DNA of 30,507 bases from BOG-908 sp964242035 (GCA_964242035.1 CAXTCL010000017.1:1-30507); one strand, 5' to 3'; positions 1 to 7,736 are shown, counted from the first letter of the stretch. Notes: generated by a model from the sequence alone, not told the origin. Made by a program: numbers and translations.

Positions 1-11
1 GCCGCCGACAG

Positions 12-63
12 GGAGCAAAAGTTTTTTGCTTCTTTTTTTCAAAAAAGAAGGCCTTGCTTCCTT
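12..63. repeat. AT-rich hairpin repeat, copy 1 (forward orientation)
   Basis: The core is an inverted repeat, CTTCTTTTTT against AAAAAAGAAG, preceded by an AAAAGTTTTTTG stretch and followed by GGCCTTGCTTCC. It lies 10 bases beyond the stop codon of the minus-strand PhyH gene, so read in the sense of that gene it is a downstream hairpin. It is almost identical to the copy near 11165-11214, including part of the flank (CCGACAGG). A role as terminator or mRNA 3'-end structure is inferred from position and stem. Confidence 0.85.
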
Positions 64-73
64 ACGCAATCGT

Positions 74-859
74 TCAGACGCGAAACACGTAACTCGCCCC
101 AGCCTCCCGCTCGACATCAGGCGGAAACGATGCATGCTTGTCCGCATAGTAGCGCGCGCGATGGTCGCCCACAGACAAAAGATTATACGTCAGATACAAA
201 AGCCGCCGCGGCAGCGACGTGAAGTTCGGCTTGGAAGCATGCGGCGCGTAGCTGTCAAAGAAGATCACGTCGCCAGGCAGAGTCGGCACCGCCTGCAGCG
301 CCAGCCCGTCCTCTTCGAGAGGGTTCCATTCCTCGCCTATCAGGCCTTCGCGGTGACGGCCCGCAACCATCTCCAGACAACCGTTCTCCAGCGTGGCAGC
401 GTCTATGGTGACCAGCGCGGTGACGAACAGATCGGCGTATTTTCCCCAACCTGCCTGTTGATCCTGATGCGCCTTGAAGCCTGGGCCTCCAGGCATCTTG
501 AAGTTGATCTTGTCCTTGAACAGCACCACCGGGCCGCCCATCAGCGCCGCCGTCCAAAGCTGCAGGCTGCCGTGGCGCACCAAGTCGTCAAGTCCGGCAT
601 GCGTGGGGCAGAAATTCTCGATGCGCTGGATCACGCGCTGGCCTGGCTCGGTCAGGCTGTCCTCGTGATAGACCCAGTGCTGGCCTGGCATTTCGGGCGC
701 GTGCTGCAATTCTTCCGTCCAGCGCAGCAGTTCGGCCATCTGCCGCGGGCCGAAGAAATGCCGCACCACCAGGTAGCCGTCCTCCCGCATACTGGCCAGC
801 TCGTGTGCGGCCGGCTGCCTGGAGCCAGTCTCGCCTGCGTCCATCAGGGCCGCGCTCAT
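74..859 (-). CDS. PhyH-family Fe(II)/2-oxoglutarate dioxygenase
   Basis: A 261-residue cytoplasmic enzyme of the phytanoyl-CoA dioxygenase family, which hydroxylates unactivated carbons using Fe(II), O2 and 2-oxoglutarate. The metal ligands are visible as the HQD motif (H131, D133) and a distal histidine in APHASKPN (H207); arginines at 218-219 are candidates for binding 2-oxoglutarate. The start was chosen at the ATG that overlaps the stop of the upstream cytidylyltransferase gene (ATGA), so the two are translationally coupled; the longer reading frame would run back into that gene. Because the neighbours make 2-aminoethylphosphonate, and the catabolic AEP hydroxylase PhnY belongs to the same superfamily, the likely substrate is AEP, an activated form of it, or the finished phosphonolipid. 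The PhnZ oxygenase that would cleave a hydroxylated AEP is absent here, favouring a biosynthetic role. Family call firm, substrate inferred. Confidence 0.88.
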   Translation of the reverse strand: MSAALMDAGETGSRQPAAHELASMREDGYLVVRHFFGPRQMAELLRWTEELQHAPEMPGQHWVYHEDSLTEPGQRVIQRIENFCPTHAGLDDLVRHGSLQLWTAALMGGPVVLFKDKINFKMPGGPGFKAHQDQQAGWGKYADLFVTALVTIDAATLENGCLEMVAGRHREGLIGEEWNPLEEDGLALQAVPTLPGDVIFFDSYAPHASKPNFTSLPRRLLYLTYNLLSVGDHRARYYADKHASFPPDVEREAGASYVFRV

Positions 860-1653
860 GCTGCAAGCTCGGGCAGCAGCGCATGGCCTTTTGTGACGTC
901 CTCGGGAAAGTCTATCTCGGTCCAGGGCAGCGTGCTGATGTCCTCGAAGCCGAAACGGTGCGGGTCGCTTGCCTGGATCATGTCGCGTATCGGTTCCTCG
1001 TATTCCATCGATCGCCGGCCAGTGGCCACATAGCTCTCCACGCGGTCTGCCAGCTCGCACGCTGCATCCGGCGAGAAGCGGAAGAAACCCACCGATTCGC
1101 CATGCCAGTCATGCGGCTCGGTGGGGATTTTGCGGAAATCCACGATGGCGCCCTCGCGCACGCACAATTTCACCGGCTCGTCGCCCGGCTCTATGTTGCG
1201 GTCCAGCAGCAGGCAGTCGCTGTGCGTGCTCTGCACGAGTCGCTCCAGCAGACGCCTGTCGTACAACACGTCGGCATCCATCAGCAGGATCGGGCGTTTG
1301 CAGCGCAGCATATCGCGTGCGGCCCAGAGCGACACCACGCTGCCCTCCCGATAATCCGGGTTGTCCAGCGTGCTCACCTCCAGCCCGGGAGCAGACTCGG
1401 CCAGTGCAGCCCTGACCTGCGCGGCGCCATGGCCGACCACGATGGTAAGGCTGGCCATACCCGCCTGTTCGAGCAAGGCAAGGTGACGCTGCAGCAGGCT
1501 GCGCCCGTCGAAATCCAGCAATATCTTGGGCTTCGGCGTGCCGTCGGCAGGATCGGCGCCGAGCCTGCGTCCGACGCCCGCCGCCAGCATGATGGCGTGT
1601 ATCCCTTGCGCGACACGTGGCGTTGCCGTCATCCCTCTGTCACTAAAATACAT
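856..1653 (-). CDS. LicC/PntC-type nucleotidyltransferase, probable CTP:2-aminoethylphosphonate cytidylyltransferase
   Basis: A 265-residue sugar-phosphate-type nucleotidyltransferase. The N-terminal signature LAAGVGRRLG binds the nucleotide phosphates, followed by a conserved lysine in PKILL, a metal-binding MDADVLYD, and a C-terminal PWTEIDFPEDV. These motifs resemble phosphocholine cytidylyltransferases (LicC) and the PntC enzymes that make CMP-AEP. In this setting the expected reaction is CTP plus AEP to CMP-AEP and pyrophosphate, giving the activated headgroup used by the CDP-alcohol phosphatidyltransferases nearby. It is the first gene of a two-gene minus-strand operon with the dioxygenase and is divergent from pepM. 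A second methionine at 1632 is an alternative start; neither has a convincing ribosome-binding site. Nucleotide and substrate specificity are inferred from context. Confidence 0.85.
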   Translation of the reverse strand: MYFSDRGMTATPRVAQGIHAIMLAAGVGRRLGADPADGTPKPKILLDFDGRSLLQRHLALLEQAGMASLTIVVGHGAAQVRAALAESAPGLEVSTLDNPDYREGSVVSLWAARDMLRCKRPILLMDADVLYDRRLLERLVQSTHSDCLLLDRNIEPGDEPVKLCVREGAIVDFRKIPTEPHDWHGESVGFFRFSPDAACELADRVESYVATGRRSMEYEEPIRDMIQASDPHRFGFEDISTLPWTEIDFPEDVTKGHALLPELAA

Positions 1654-1688
1654 TGTAAGGTCTTGGGGCGAGGATTATGTACGATTAC

Positions 1689-1702
1689 TGACCGTTCGGT
1701 CA
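1689..1702. promoter_or_regulatory. Inverted-repeat operator, TetR-type, in the divergent promoter region
   Basis: TGACCGTTCGGTCA has perfect 6-bp arms around a TT spacer and sits in the 101-bp gap between the divergent cytidylyltransferase and pepM genes. The ACCG-n2-CGGT core is typical of TetR-family operators. No TetR gene is in the window, so the regulator is unknown. Confidence 0.5.
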
Positions 1703-1754
1703 AACGCCCGAGCCAAAACCAGGCCGAACCGAGCCAAGACCGAGATCGAATGAA

Positions 1755-3386
1755 TTGCCAGACCAAGCACCGCTGAACCGCACCTACATGCGCGGCCTAT
1801 CCCGCCCGGCCGAGCTTCGGTCGCTGCTTTCCTCGCCCGGCCTGTCGTTCCTGATGGAGGCGCATAGCGGGCTCTCGGCCAAGATCGTCGAGGAGGCGGG
1901 CTTTGCCGGGATCTGGGCGTCCGGCCTGTCGATCTCTGCGTCGCTGGGTTTGCGTGACAACAACGAGGCGTCGTGGACCCAGGTGCTTGACGTGCTGGAG
2001 TTCATGGCGGACGCCAGCTCGCTGCCTATTCTTGTTGATGGTGACACGGGATATGGCAATTTCAACAACGTGCGTCGCCTGGTGCGCAAACTCGGCGAAC
2101 GCGGCATCGCCGGCGTCTGTCTCGAAGACAAACTGTTCCCGAAGACCAACTCGTTCCTGGGTGAACGCCAGTCGCTGGCCGACACAGAGGAGTTCTGCGG
2201 CCGCATACGCGCCGGCAAGGATGCGCAGGCCGACGGCAATTTCTGCATCGTGGCACGCACCGAAGCGCTGATCTCCGGCCATCCGATGGACGAGGCGCTG
2301 CGCCGCGCCGAAGCCTACCACGCGGCGGGTGCGGACGCGGTGCTGGTGCACTCCAAGCGCGCCGATTTCAGCGAGATTGCCGGCTTTATGCGACGCTGGG
2401 ACGGCCGCTGCCCGATCGTCGTGGTGCCGACGATGTATTACGCCACGCCGACCGACACGCTGCGCGAGGCCGGCATCTCCACAGTGATCTGGGCCAACCA
2501 CCTGGTGCGCTCCTCGATCACCGCCATGCGCGAGACGGCGCGCCGGATTGCGCAGACCGAGTCGCTGATGGAAGTCGAGGACCGCATCACCAGCGTGCGT
2601 GACATATTCCGGCTGACCGGCAACGACGAGCTGGAAGAGGCATCCCTGCGCTATCTGCCGCGCAGCCGCCACGTCCAGGGCGTGGTGCTGGCGGCCTCGC
2701 GCGGCACCGCCTTGGGCGAGGTCACCGCCAGCTTGCCGAAATGCCTGGTGGACATTCGCGGCAAGCCGCTGCTGCATCGGCTGCTTGAAACGCTCGGTGC
2801 CGGCGGCGTGCACGACGTGACGGTGGTGCGCGGCTACGCCAGCGAGGCGATCGTGCCCGACGGTTTCGGCGTGGTGGATAACCCGGCCTACGCCGAGACC
2901 GGGGAGGCGGCCTCGCTCGCCTGCGCCATGCCGCGCCTGCAGGGCGAGGTGGTGGTGTCCTACGGTGACGTGCTGTTCCGGCGCTACGTGCTGGAAGGCC
3001 TGCTCGCCTCGCCGGCGGACATCACCGTGGTCGTCGATTCGTCGCTCCGCAGCGACGCCAACCCGGCCGACCTGGTGGCGGCCGACCGACGCAACACCGC
3101 CGCCTACCTGGACGACGCGCCGGCGCGCCTGACCGGCGTGGCCGTAGCCCGCGAGCAGGCGGCCGGCGAGTGGATCGGCCTGATGCACAGCAGCGCGCGC
3201 GGCACGGAGATGCTGCGGGCCGAGCTGGCGGCGATGCAGGCGGACGGCACGCTGCAGCAGGCCGACCTGCTGGCGGTGATCGCCCGGCTCGTCGCACGCT
3301 GCGAGGTGGCGGTGCATTACATCGCCGGGCATTGGCTGGACGTGGACACGCTGAACGACCTGGCAGACGCGCGGAACTTCCCCTGA
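1755..3386 (+). CDS. pepM: Phosphoenolpyruvate mutase fused to a nucleotidyltransferase domain
   Basis: A 543-residue two-domain enzyme. Residues about 20-290 are a PEP mutase of the isocitrate lyase superfamily, which rearranges PEP to phosphonopyruvate, the C-P bond-forming step of nearly all phosphonate pathways. The diagnostic motif EDKLFPKTNS is at 124-133, with DGDTGYGNFNN at 95-105. Residues about 307-543 form a nucleotidyltransferase fold with PKCL, a YGD metal site near 403-405 and a terminal HWLDVD. Its signature loop reads LAASRGTAL, with alanine where such loops usually carry arginine. The TTG at 1755 is used as start (weak GAG upstream); an ATG at 1788 is possible and would still keep the whole mutase domain. 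The stop overlaps the next start by one base (TGATG), so it is coupled to the decarboxylase gene. Mutase function is secure; whether the second domain is active is open. Confidence 0.95.
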   Translation: MPDQAPLNRTYMRGLSRPAELRSLLSSPGLSFLMEAHSGLSAKIVEEAGFAGIWASGLSISASLGLRDNNEASWTQVLDVLEFMADASSLPILVDGDTGYGNFNNVRRLVRKLGERGIAGVCLEDKLFPKTNSFLGERQSLADTEEFCGRIRAGKDAQADGNFCIVARTEALISGHPMDEALRRAEAYHAAGADAVLVHSKRADFSEIAGFMRRWDGRCPIVVVPTMYYATPTDTLREAGISTVIWANHLVRSSITAMRETARRIAQTESLMEVEDRITSVRDIFRLTGNDELEEASLRYLPRSRHVQGVVLAASRGTALGEVTASLPKCLVDIRGKPLLHRLLETLGAGGVHDVTVVRGYASEAIVPDGFGVVDNPAYAETGEAASLACAMPRLQGEVVVSYGDVLFRRYVLEGLLASPADITVVVDSSLRSDANPADLVAADRRNTAAYLDDAPARLTGVAVAREQAAGEWIGLMHSSARGTEMLRAELAAMQADGTLQQADLLAVIARLVARCEVAVHYIAGHWLDVDTLNDLADARNFP

Positions 3387-4528
3387 TGCTACAGGCGGGC
3401 GCGGTCCTGCAGGCGGCAGGCGCGTCAGGGTTCAGCTTCTACACCGGCGTGCCGTGCAGCTTCCTCACCCCGCTGATCAACCGCGTGGCTAGCGACCGCA
3501 CGCTTCATTACGTGGCCGCCGCCAGCGAGGGCGAGGCGGTCGCCATCGCCGCCGGCGCCTGGCTCGCCGGCCGACAGACCGTGGTGATGTGCCAGAACTC
3601 CGGCCTGGGCAACGCGGTGAACCCGCTGACCTCGCTGAACACCCCGTTCCGCATCCCCACTTTGCTCATTGTCACCTGGCGTGGCCAGCCCGGCCTGGCC
3701 GATGAACCGCAGCACGCGCTTATGGGCGAAATCACCCAGGACCTGCTGGCCCTCATGCGCCTCGGCCACGCCCCCTTCCCGCAAACCGAAGCGGTTCTCG
3801 GCCCCAGCCTCGCCCACGCGCAGGCAGAGATGGCCCGGACCTCCCTGCCGTTCGCCTTCATCCTGCAGAAAGACGACCTTGCCGACGAGACCCTGGACGA
3901 GCCAGCCCGCCCGCCGCCCCCGGCCGGCAGCCGCACCGACCTCCGCGAGCACGGCGCGCGCCCAACCCGAGCCGCCATCCTGGAACGCCTGCTCGCTCTC
4001 GCCCCCGCCGACGCCCCGATCATCGCCACCACCGGCAAGACCGGCCGCGAACTGTTCAGCCTGCAGGACCGCGCGCAACACCTCTACCAGGTAGGCTCGA
4101 TGGGCGGCGCCGCACCTATGGCCCTGGGCCTGGCGCTGGCCACCGGCCGCCGCACCATCGTGCTGGACGGCGACGGCGCCGCGCTGATGAAACTCGGCGC
4201 CATGGCCACCATCGGCGCCTACCAGCCACCCGCCCTGCTGCACGTGCTGCTGGACAACGGCGTGCACGATTCCACTGGCGGCCAGGCGACCGTGTCAGCC
4301 AGCGTCGATTTCGCCGGCGTGGCGCTGTCCTGCGGCTACGCCCATGCGTTTGCCTGCGACACCGAAGCAGGTTTCGCCGCCGCATTCGCCGCGGCACTTG
4401 GGTTGCGTGGTCCGGTCCTGCTGCATGTGCGCATACGGCCGGGCTCGATGGCAAAGCTCGGGCGGCCGACCGTGGCGCCGCATGAGGTGGCGCGGCGGTT
4501 CCGCGATTTCGTGCTGGCGGCGGCTTGA
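3386..4528 (+). CDS. ppd: Phosphonopyruvate decarboxylase
   Basis: A 380-residue thiamine-diphosphate enzyme that decarboxylates phosphonopyruvate to phosphonoacetaldehyde and so pulls the unfavourable mutase reaction forward. The N-terminal pyrimidine-binding domain carries the glutamates in ASEGEAVAIAAG (about 47-57). The C-terminal cofactor domain shows GDG at 262-264 and the paired asparagine in LLDNG (N291), the standard ThDP/Mg motif. The length is normal for the family. The start is the ATG that overlaps the pepM stop; the longer frame reaching back to 3170 lies inside pepM and is not credible. It is followed five bases after its stop by a hairpin repeat, the presumed end of the pepM-ppd transcript. 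Confidence 0.94.
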   Translation: MLQAGAVLQAAGASGFSFYTGVPCSFLTPLINRVASDRTLHYVAAASEGEAVAIAAGAWLAGRQTVVMCQNSGLGNAVNPLTSLNTPFRIPTLLIVTWRGQPGLADEPQHALMGEITQDLLALMRLGHAPFPQTEAVLGPSLAHAQAEMARTSLPFAFILQKDDLADETLDEPARPPPPAGSRTDLREHGARPTRAAILERLLALAPADAPIIATTGKTGRELFSLQDRAQHLYQVGSMGGAAPMALGLALATGRRTIVLDGDGAALMKLGAMATIGAYQPPALLHVLLDNGVHDSTGGQATVSASVDFAGVALSCGYAHAFACDTEAGFAAAFAAALGLRGPVLLHVRIRPGSMAKLGRPTVAPHEVARRFRDFVLAAA

Positions 4529-4533
4529 GTGGA

Positions 4534-4584
4534 GGAAGGCAAGCAGTTCTTTTTTGGAAAAAAGAACGAAAAAACTTTTGTCTC
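4534..4584. repeat. AT-rich hairpin repeat, copy 2 (reverse orientation, GTTC/GAAC stem variant)
   Basis: It begins just after the ppd stop codon. The stem is GTTCTTTTTT against AAAAAAGAAC, so both sides of the stem differ from the common CTTC/GAAG form in a compensating way. It ends with the family's ACTTTTG motif. Confidence 0.8.
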
Positions 4585-4651
4585 TGGTGGGTACGCGGGG
4601 AGGACGCGTGTCGTTTCAAGTAGAAGCGGCGTTTGCTTTTCCTGCTTTAGG

Positions 4652-4863
4652 CAAGTCACTAACCACCAAGAACACCAAGGAAGGAAGCAAGGCCTTCTTT
4701 TTCGAGAAAAAGAAGCAAAAAGCTTTTACTTGTGCTGTCGCGGAACGATGAAGCGTGCGCTTCAACGGGACGCACGCGACGAAAACCAAATTTTTTGTTT
4801 CAAACACGTGTCGCCGAGGATAGAACAAGGCATCTTGGTGCGCTTGGTGGTTGATCTTACTTG
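4652..4863. repeat. Imperfect terminal inverted repeats around hairpin copy 3
   Basis: The left arm (4652-4679, containing AACCACCAAG and CACCAAG) is matched in inverted form by the right arm (4834-4863, containing CTTGGTG and CTTGGTGGTT). The outermost CAAGT also pairs with ACTTG. The enclosed 150 bases hold hairpin copy 3 and no credible gene. It could be a MITE-like element or the remnant of an insertion; I see no clear target-site duplication. The rest of the 450-base gap between ppd and the transaminase gene contains only hairpin copies. Confidence 0.5.
4681..4755. repeat. AT-rich hairpin repeat, copy 3 (reverse orientation, extended)
   Basis: GGAAGCAAGGCC is followed by the stem CTTCTTTTT/AAAAAGAAG with a CGAG loop and then AAGCTTTT. 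The flank TGCTGTCGCGG is shared with copies 4 and 9, showing that the repeat unit extends beyond the hairpin. Confidence 0.8.
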
Positions 4864-4904
4864 CGCCATCGCCACAAACCGAACGCTTCCAAGAAGACGC
4901 GACC

Positions 4905-4978
4905 AAACCTCAACACCCCGCGACAGCACATTCAAAAGCTTTTTGCTTCTTTCTCTCGAAAAAGAAGGCCTTGCTTCC
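4905..4978. repeat. AT-rich hairpin repeat, copy 4 (forward orientation, extended)
   Basis: This is an inverted copy of copy 3, including the CCGCGACAGCA flank. It abuts the stop codon of the minus-strand transaminase gene, so it is again the first structure downstream of a gene read in its own sense. Confidence 0.8.
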
Positions 4979-6082
4979 CTACCGCCCAACCATGAATGCA
5001 TCCACCGCCGCCACCGCCCGCGCCATCTCGGCCGCGCCCACAGCCCCAATACAACCAATACGGAAACTAGGCTCCCGCGTCAGCTTGCCCGGATAGATCA
5101 CCACGCCGCGCGCCGCCAGGAACGCGTAGAACGCGTCGAAATCGAACCACCCGCCAGGCGGGATCCGGAACGTCACGATCACCGGCGCCTGAACGGCATC
5201 GTCGAGATACGTGACGAACCCATGCGCGCGCAGGCCGGCGGTCAGCATCTCGCAATTGGCCTGGTAGCGGGCGTGCCGTGCGGTCACGCCGCCCTCCTCC
5301 TCGAGCTGATCCAGCGCGGATGCGAGCGCGGCCACCACCTGCACCGGCGGGGTGAAGCGCCATTGCCGGTTCGCCTCGAAGCCGCGCCACTGCGCGTGCA
5401 GGTCCAGGCTCAGGCTGACCGCGTTGCCCGCACAGAAGCGCAGATGCGCCAGGTCGGCGATGACGAAGCCCAGGCCCGGCACGCCCTCCAGCCCCTTGTT
5501 CGCCGAGCCGATCACCGCCACACAGGGGGTCGCCTGCACGTCGATCGGCACCGCACCGAACGAGCTCATCGCGTCCAGTATCAGCCTTCGGCCAGCTTGG
5601 CGCACCACCTCGGCCACCTGTGCCAGCGGGTTGAGTATCCCGCTGGTGGTCTCGCAATGCACCAGCGCCACGTCGCTGAGCGTGGGGTCGGCCGCGAGGG
5701 CTTCGCGCACCTGGTCCGCCTGGATCGGCTGGTCTTCCGCCACCTCCAGCACCCGGCCCAGCCGGCCGACCCTGGCCGCCATGTCGGCGATGCGGCGGCC
5801 GTACGCGCCGTTGACCAGCACCAGCAGCCGCCCGTCGCGCGGCACCAGGCTCTGCACGGCGGCTTCCACCGCGAACGTGCCGGCGCCCTGGATCGGCACC
5901 GCGGCGTGGCTGCCGGCGCCACCCGCCAGGCCGGCCAGCCTGGCGCGCACGGATTCGCTCAGCGCGATAAAGGCCGCGTCGCGCGATCCCCAGTCCCGTC
6001 CGAGGGCCGCGCGCGTGCGGTCCGACGTGGTCAGCGGGCCGGGGGTGAGCAGCAGCGTTGGCTCGTCGGTGGTCTCTGGCAT
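4979..6082 (-). CDS. phnW: 2-aminoethylphosphonate:pyruvate transaminase (PhnW-like, class V aminotransferase)
   Basis: A 367-residue PLP enzyme, the usual length of PhnW. The N-terminal LLLTPGPL motif, the aspartate in LILDAMSSFGA (D170, contacting the pyridine nitrogen) and the Schiff-base lysine in GSANKGLEG (K196) are all present. In catabolic operons PhnW converts AEP to phosphonoacetaldehyde; beside pepM and ppd the reaction should run the other way, making AEP from phosphonoacetaldehyde. No phosphonatase (phnX) or C-P lyase gene is in view. The start is the last ATG before the conserved N-terminus and lies 35 bp from the divergent flippase-like gene. It is separated from the pepM-ppd operon by hairpin repeats and points towards it. 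Confidence 0.92.
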   Translation of the reverse strand: MPETTDEPTLLLTPGPLTTSDRTRAALGRDWGSRDAAFIALSESVRARLAGLAGGAGSHAAVPIQGAGTFAVEAAVQSLVPRDGRLLVLVNGAYGRRIADMAARVGRLGRVLEVAEDQPIQADQVREALAADPTLSDVALVHCETTSGILNPLAQVAEVVRQAGRRLILDAMSSFGAVPIDVQATPCVAVIGSANKGLEGVPGLGFVIADLAHLRFCAGNAVSLSLDLHAQWRGFEANRQWRFTPPVQVVAALASALDQLEEEGGVTARHARYQANCEMLTAGLRAHGFVTYLDDAVQAPVIVTFRIPPGGWFDFDAFYAFLAARGVVIYPGKLTREPSFRIGCIGAVGAAEMARAVAAVDAFMVGR

Positions 6083-6117
6083 GCCGGGGGCGTAGCGCAG
6101 CGCGCGCGCGCGCGGCA

Positions 6118-7140
6118 ATGCCGGCGCTCGGTGGCCGCGGCGTGAAGGCCGTACCGATCGTCGCCGGGGTGGCGGGGCTTTGCCTGGCGGCGTGGCTGCT
6201 GCACGCCTACGGGCTTGGCCAGGTCGTATCCCTGGTCGGCCGGGCAGGCTGGCTCGGCCTGGCCGCAGTGACAGGTTTCCACCTGCTGGAGGTTGCCGCG
6301 TCCGCCGCCGGCTGGCGCAGCATCTCGGCATCCGCGGACCGGCGGCCCGGGCTTGCGGCGTATGTGGCGCTGCGCCTGGTGCGCGAGGGGGTCAACAACC
6401 TGTTGCCGGTGGCGCAGATCGGCGGCCCGGTGGTGGCCGCGCGCCTGCTGCAGGGCGGCGGGATGGCGCTGCCGCTGGCGATCGCCACCACGCTGGCCGA
6501 CCTGACGCTGGAGATGGTCACCCAGATCCTGTTCACCCTGCTCGGCCTCGCATTGCTGCTATTGACCGTGGGCGGCGGCGGCATCGCCGGTTATGTGGCA
6601 ACCGGCCTGCTGGCCGCCTGCGGCGTGGCGGCCGGCTTCGTCGGCGCGCAGTGGTTCGGCCTGGGCCGGCTGCTGGAAGCCGGCATGTTGCGCCTCGGCG
6701 CCAGGCTCGGCTGGGCGGGCAGCGATCAGGTGGCGGGGCTGCATGCGGCGCTGCTCGGCTGCTACGCCCGGCCGCGCCCGGTGCTGTCCGGCGCCGCCTG
6801 GCACATGGTCTCCTGGGTGCTGGGCGGGGTGGAGGTCTGCGTGGCGCTGCATTGCCTGGGGCACGATGTGGGTCTAGGTGCCGGGCTGGTGATCGAGAGT
6901 CTCGGTCAGGCGCTGCGGGCGGCAGGGTTCGCCGTGCCGGGCGCGCTCGGGGTGCAGGAGGGCGGCTACATCGTGCTTTGCGGCCTGTTCCAGCTCTCGC
7001 CGGAGGTCGGCATCGCGCTGTCCCTGGTAAAACGGCTGCGCGAGATGGCCCTGGGCCTGCCCTCCCTGGCGCTCTGGCACAGGATGGAACGCCGCCTGCC
7101 GCACGCCCGCACGCGCCTCACCGAGGACGCCGCATCTTGA
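6118..7140 (+). CDS. HpnL-like multi-spanning membrane protein (lysylphosphatidylglycerol synthase TM/flippase-like fold)
   Basis: A 340-residue integral membrane protein with about eight hydrophobic segments. NLLPVAQIGGPVVAARLL and the C-terminal PGALGVQEGGY stretch are characteristic of the flippase-like domain found in HpnL of hopanoid loci and in MprF. Such proteins are believed to move or scaffold lipids in the inner membrane. The gene starts a three-gene operon: its stop overlaps the TTG start of the phosphatidyltransferase gene (TTGA), and the RND transporter gene follows. The neighbours suggest it handles the phosphonolipid made here. No ribosome-binding site is seen before the ATG; a GTG at 6142 is an alternative start. 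Confidence 0.85.
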   Translation: MPALGGRGVKAVPIVAGVAGLCLAAWLLHAYGLGQVVSLVGRAGWLGLAAVTGFHLLEVAASAAGWRSISASADRRPGLAAYVALRLVREGVNNLLPVAQIGGPVVAARLLQGGGMALPLAIATTLADLTLEMVTQILFTLLGLALLLLTVGGGGIAGYVATGLLAACGVAAGFVGAQWFGLGRLLEAGMLRLGARLGWAGSDQVAGLHAALLGCYARPRPVLSGAAWHMVSWVLGGVEVCVALHCLGHDVGLGAGLVIESLGQALRAAGFAVPGALGVQEGGYIVLCGLFQLSPEVGIALSLVKRLREMALGLPSLALWHRMERRLPHARTRLTEDAAS

Positions 7141-7733
7141 GCGGCACCTCCTGGAGCCACGTGATCGCGCGGCCGTTGGTGCGCCCGTTGATCGGCACCC
7201 CAGTCCGGCCCAACCACCTGACCACGTTGCGCCTGCTCACCGGCCTGGCCGCCTGCGCAGGCCTGGCGCTGGGCAGCCGCGCCGGGGCCTGGTGGGGCGG
7301 CGGGCTGTGGATACTCAGCGCCTTTCTGGACCGTGCGGACGGCGAACTGGCCCGTCTCGGCAAGCTCTCCAGCCCGGCCGGGCACCTCTACGACACTTAC
7401 GTGGACATCACGGTGAACGCGCTGCTGTTCGTCGCTGTCGGGCTCGGCCTGCGGCATTCCTGGCTGGGCGGCTGGGCGATACCGCTCGGGCTCGCCGCCA
7501 GCCTGTCGCTGCTGCTCGGCAGCATCTTCTCGCACCGGCTGGAACTGCGCAGCCCGCCGGGCACCAAGGCCTATTCCGGCCGCTGGGGGTTCGACCTGGA
7601 GGACGCCCTGTACCTGGTGGCGCCGCTGGCCTGGCTAGGCTGGCTCAGCCCGATCCTGATCGGCGCCGCTATCGGCGCCACTGCGATCATGCTGCTGACG
7701 GCGTGGCGCCTGCAACATCTGCCGAGGGCCTAG
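7137..7733 (+). CDS. CDP-alcohol phosphatidyltransferase 1
   Basis: A 198-residue membrane enzyme with the complete family motif D-x2-D-G-x2-A-R-x8-G-x3-D-x3-D at residues 65-90 (DRADGELAR, then G82, D86, D90). The family joins a CMP-activated group to an alcohol with release of CMP, at the inner face of the cytoplasmic membrane. With CMP-AEP as donor and a lipid alcohol such as diacylglycerol as acceptor the product would be an aminoethylphosphonolipid. The TTG start is chosen because GAGGA lies about 9 bases upstream and the codon overlaps the preceding stop. It shares the RPNH motif near the N-terminus, the exact motif spacing and AHSW/RHSWLGGWA-type segments with the second phosphatidyltransferase at 10489-11106, so the two are paralogues. 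Confidence 0.88.
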   Translation: MSGTSWSHVIARPLVRPLIGTPVRPNHLTTLRLLTGLAACAGLALGSRAGAWWGGGLWILSAFLDRADGELARLGKLSSPAGHLYDTYVDITVNALLFVAVGLGLRHSWLGGWAIPLGLAASLSLLLGSIFSHRLELRSPPGTKAYSGRWGFDLEDALYLVAPLAWLGWLSPILIGAAIGATAIMLLTAWRLQHLPRA

Positions 7734-7736
7734 CTC

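Noticed and set aside
1797..3332. 511-residue minus-strand frame antisense to pepM
   Set aside because: It is rich in H, R and G, as GC-rich antisense frames are, and lies entirely over a gene with firm motifs.
4979..6082. A phosphonate catabolic locus (PhnW with PhnX or C-P lyase)
   Set aside because: No phnX, phnA or C-P lyase gene is visible, and pepM and ppd point to synthesis.
4529..6145. 538-residue plus-strand frame
   Set aside because: It begins in hairpin repeats and then runs antisense to the PhnW-like transaminase, whose active-site motifs are clear.
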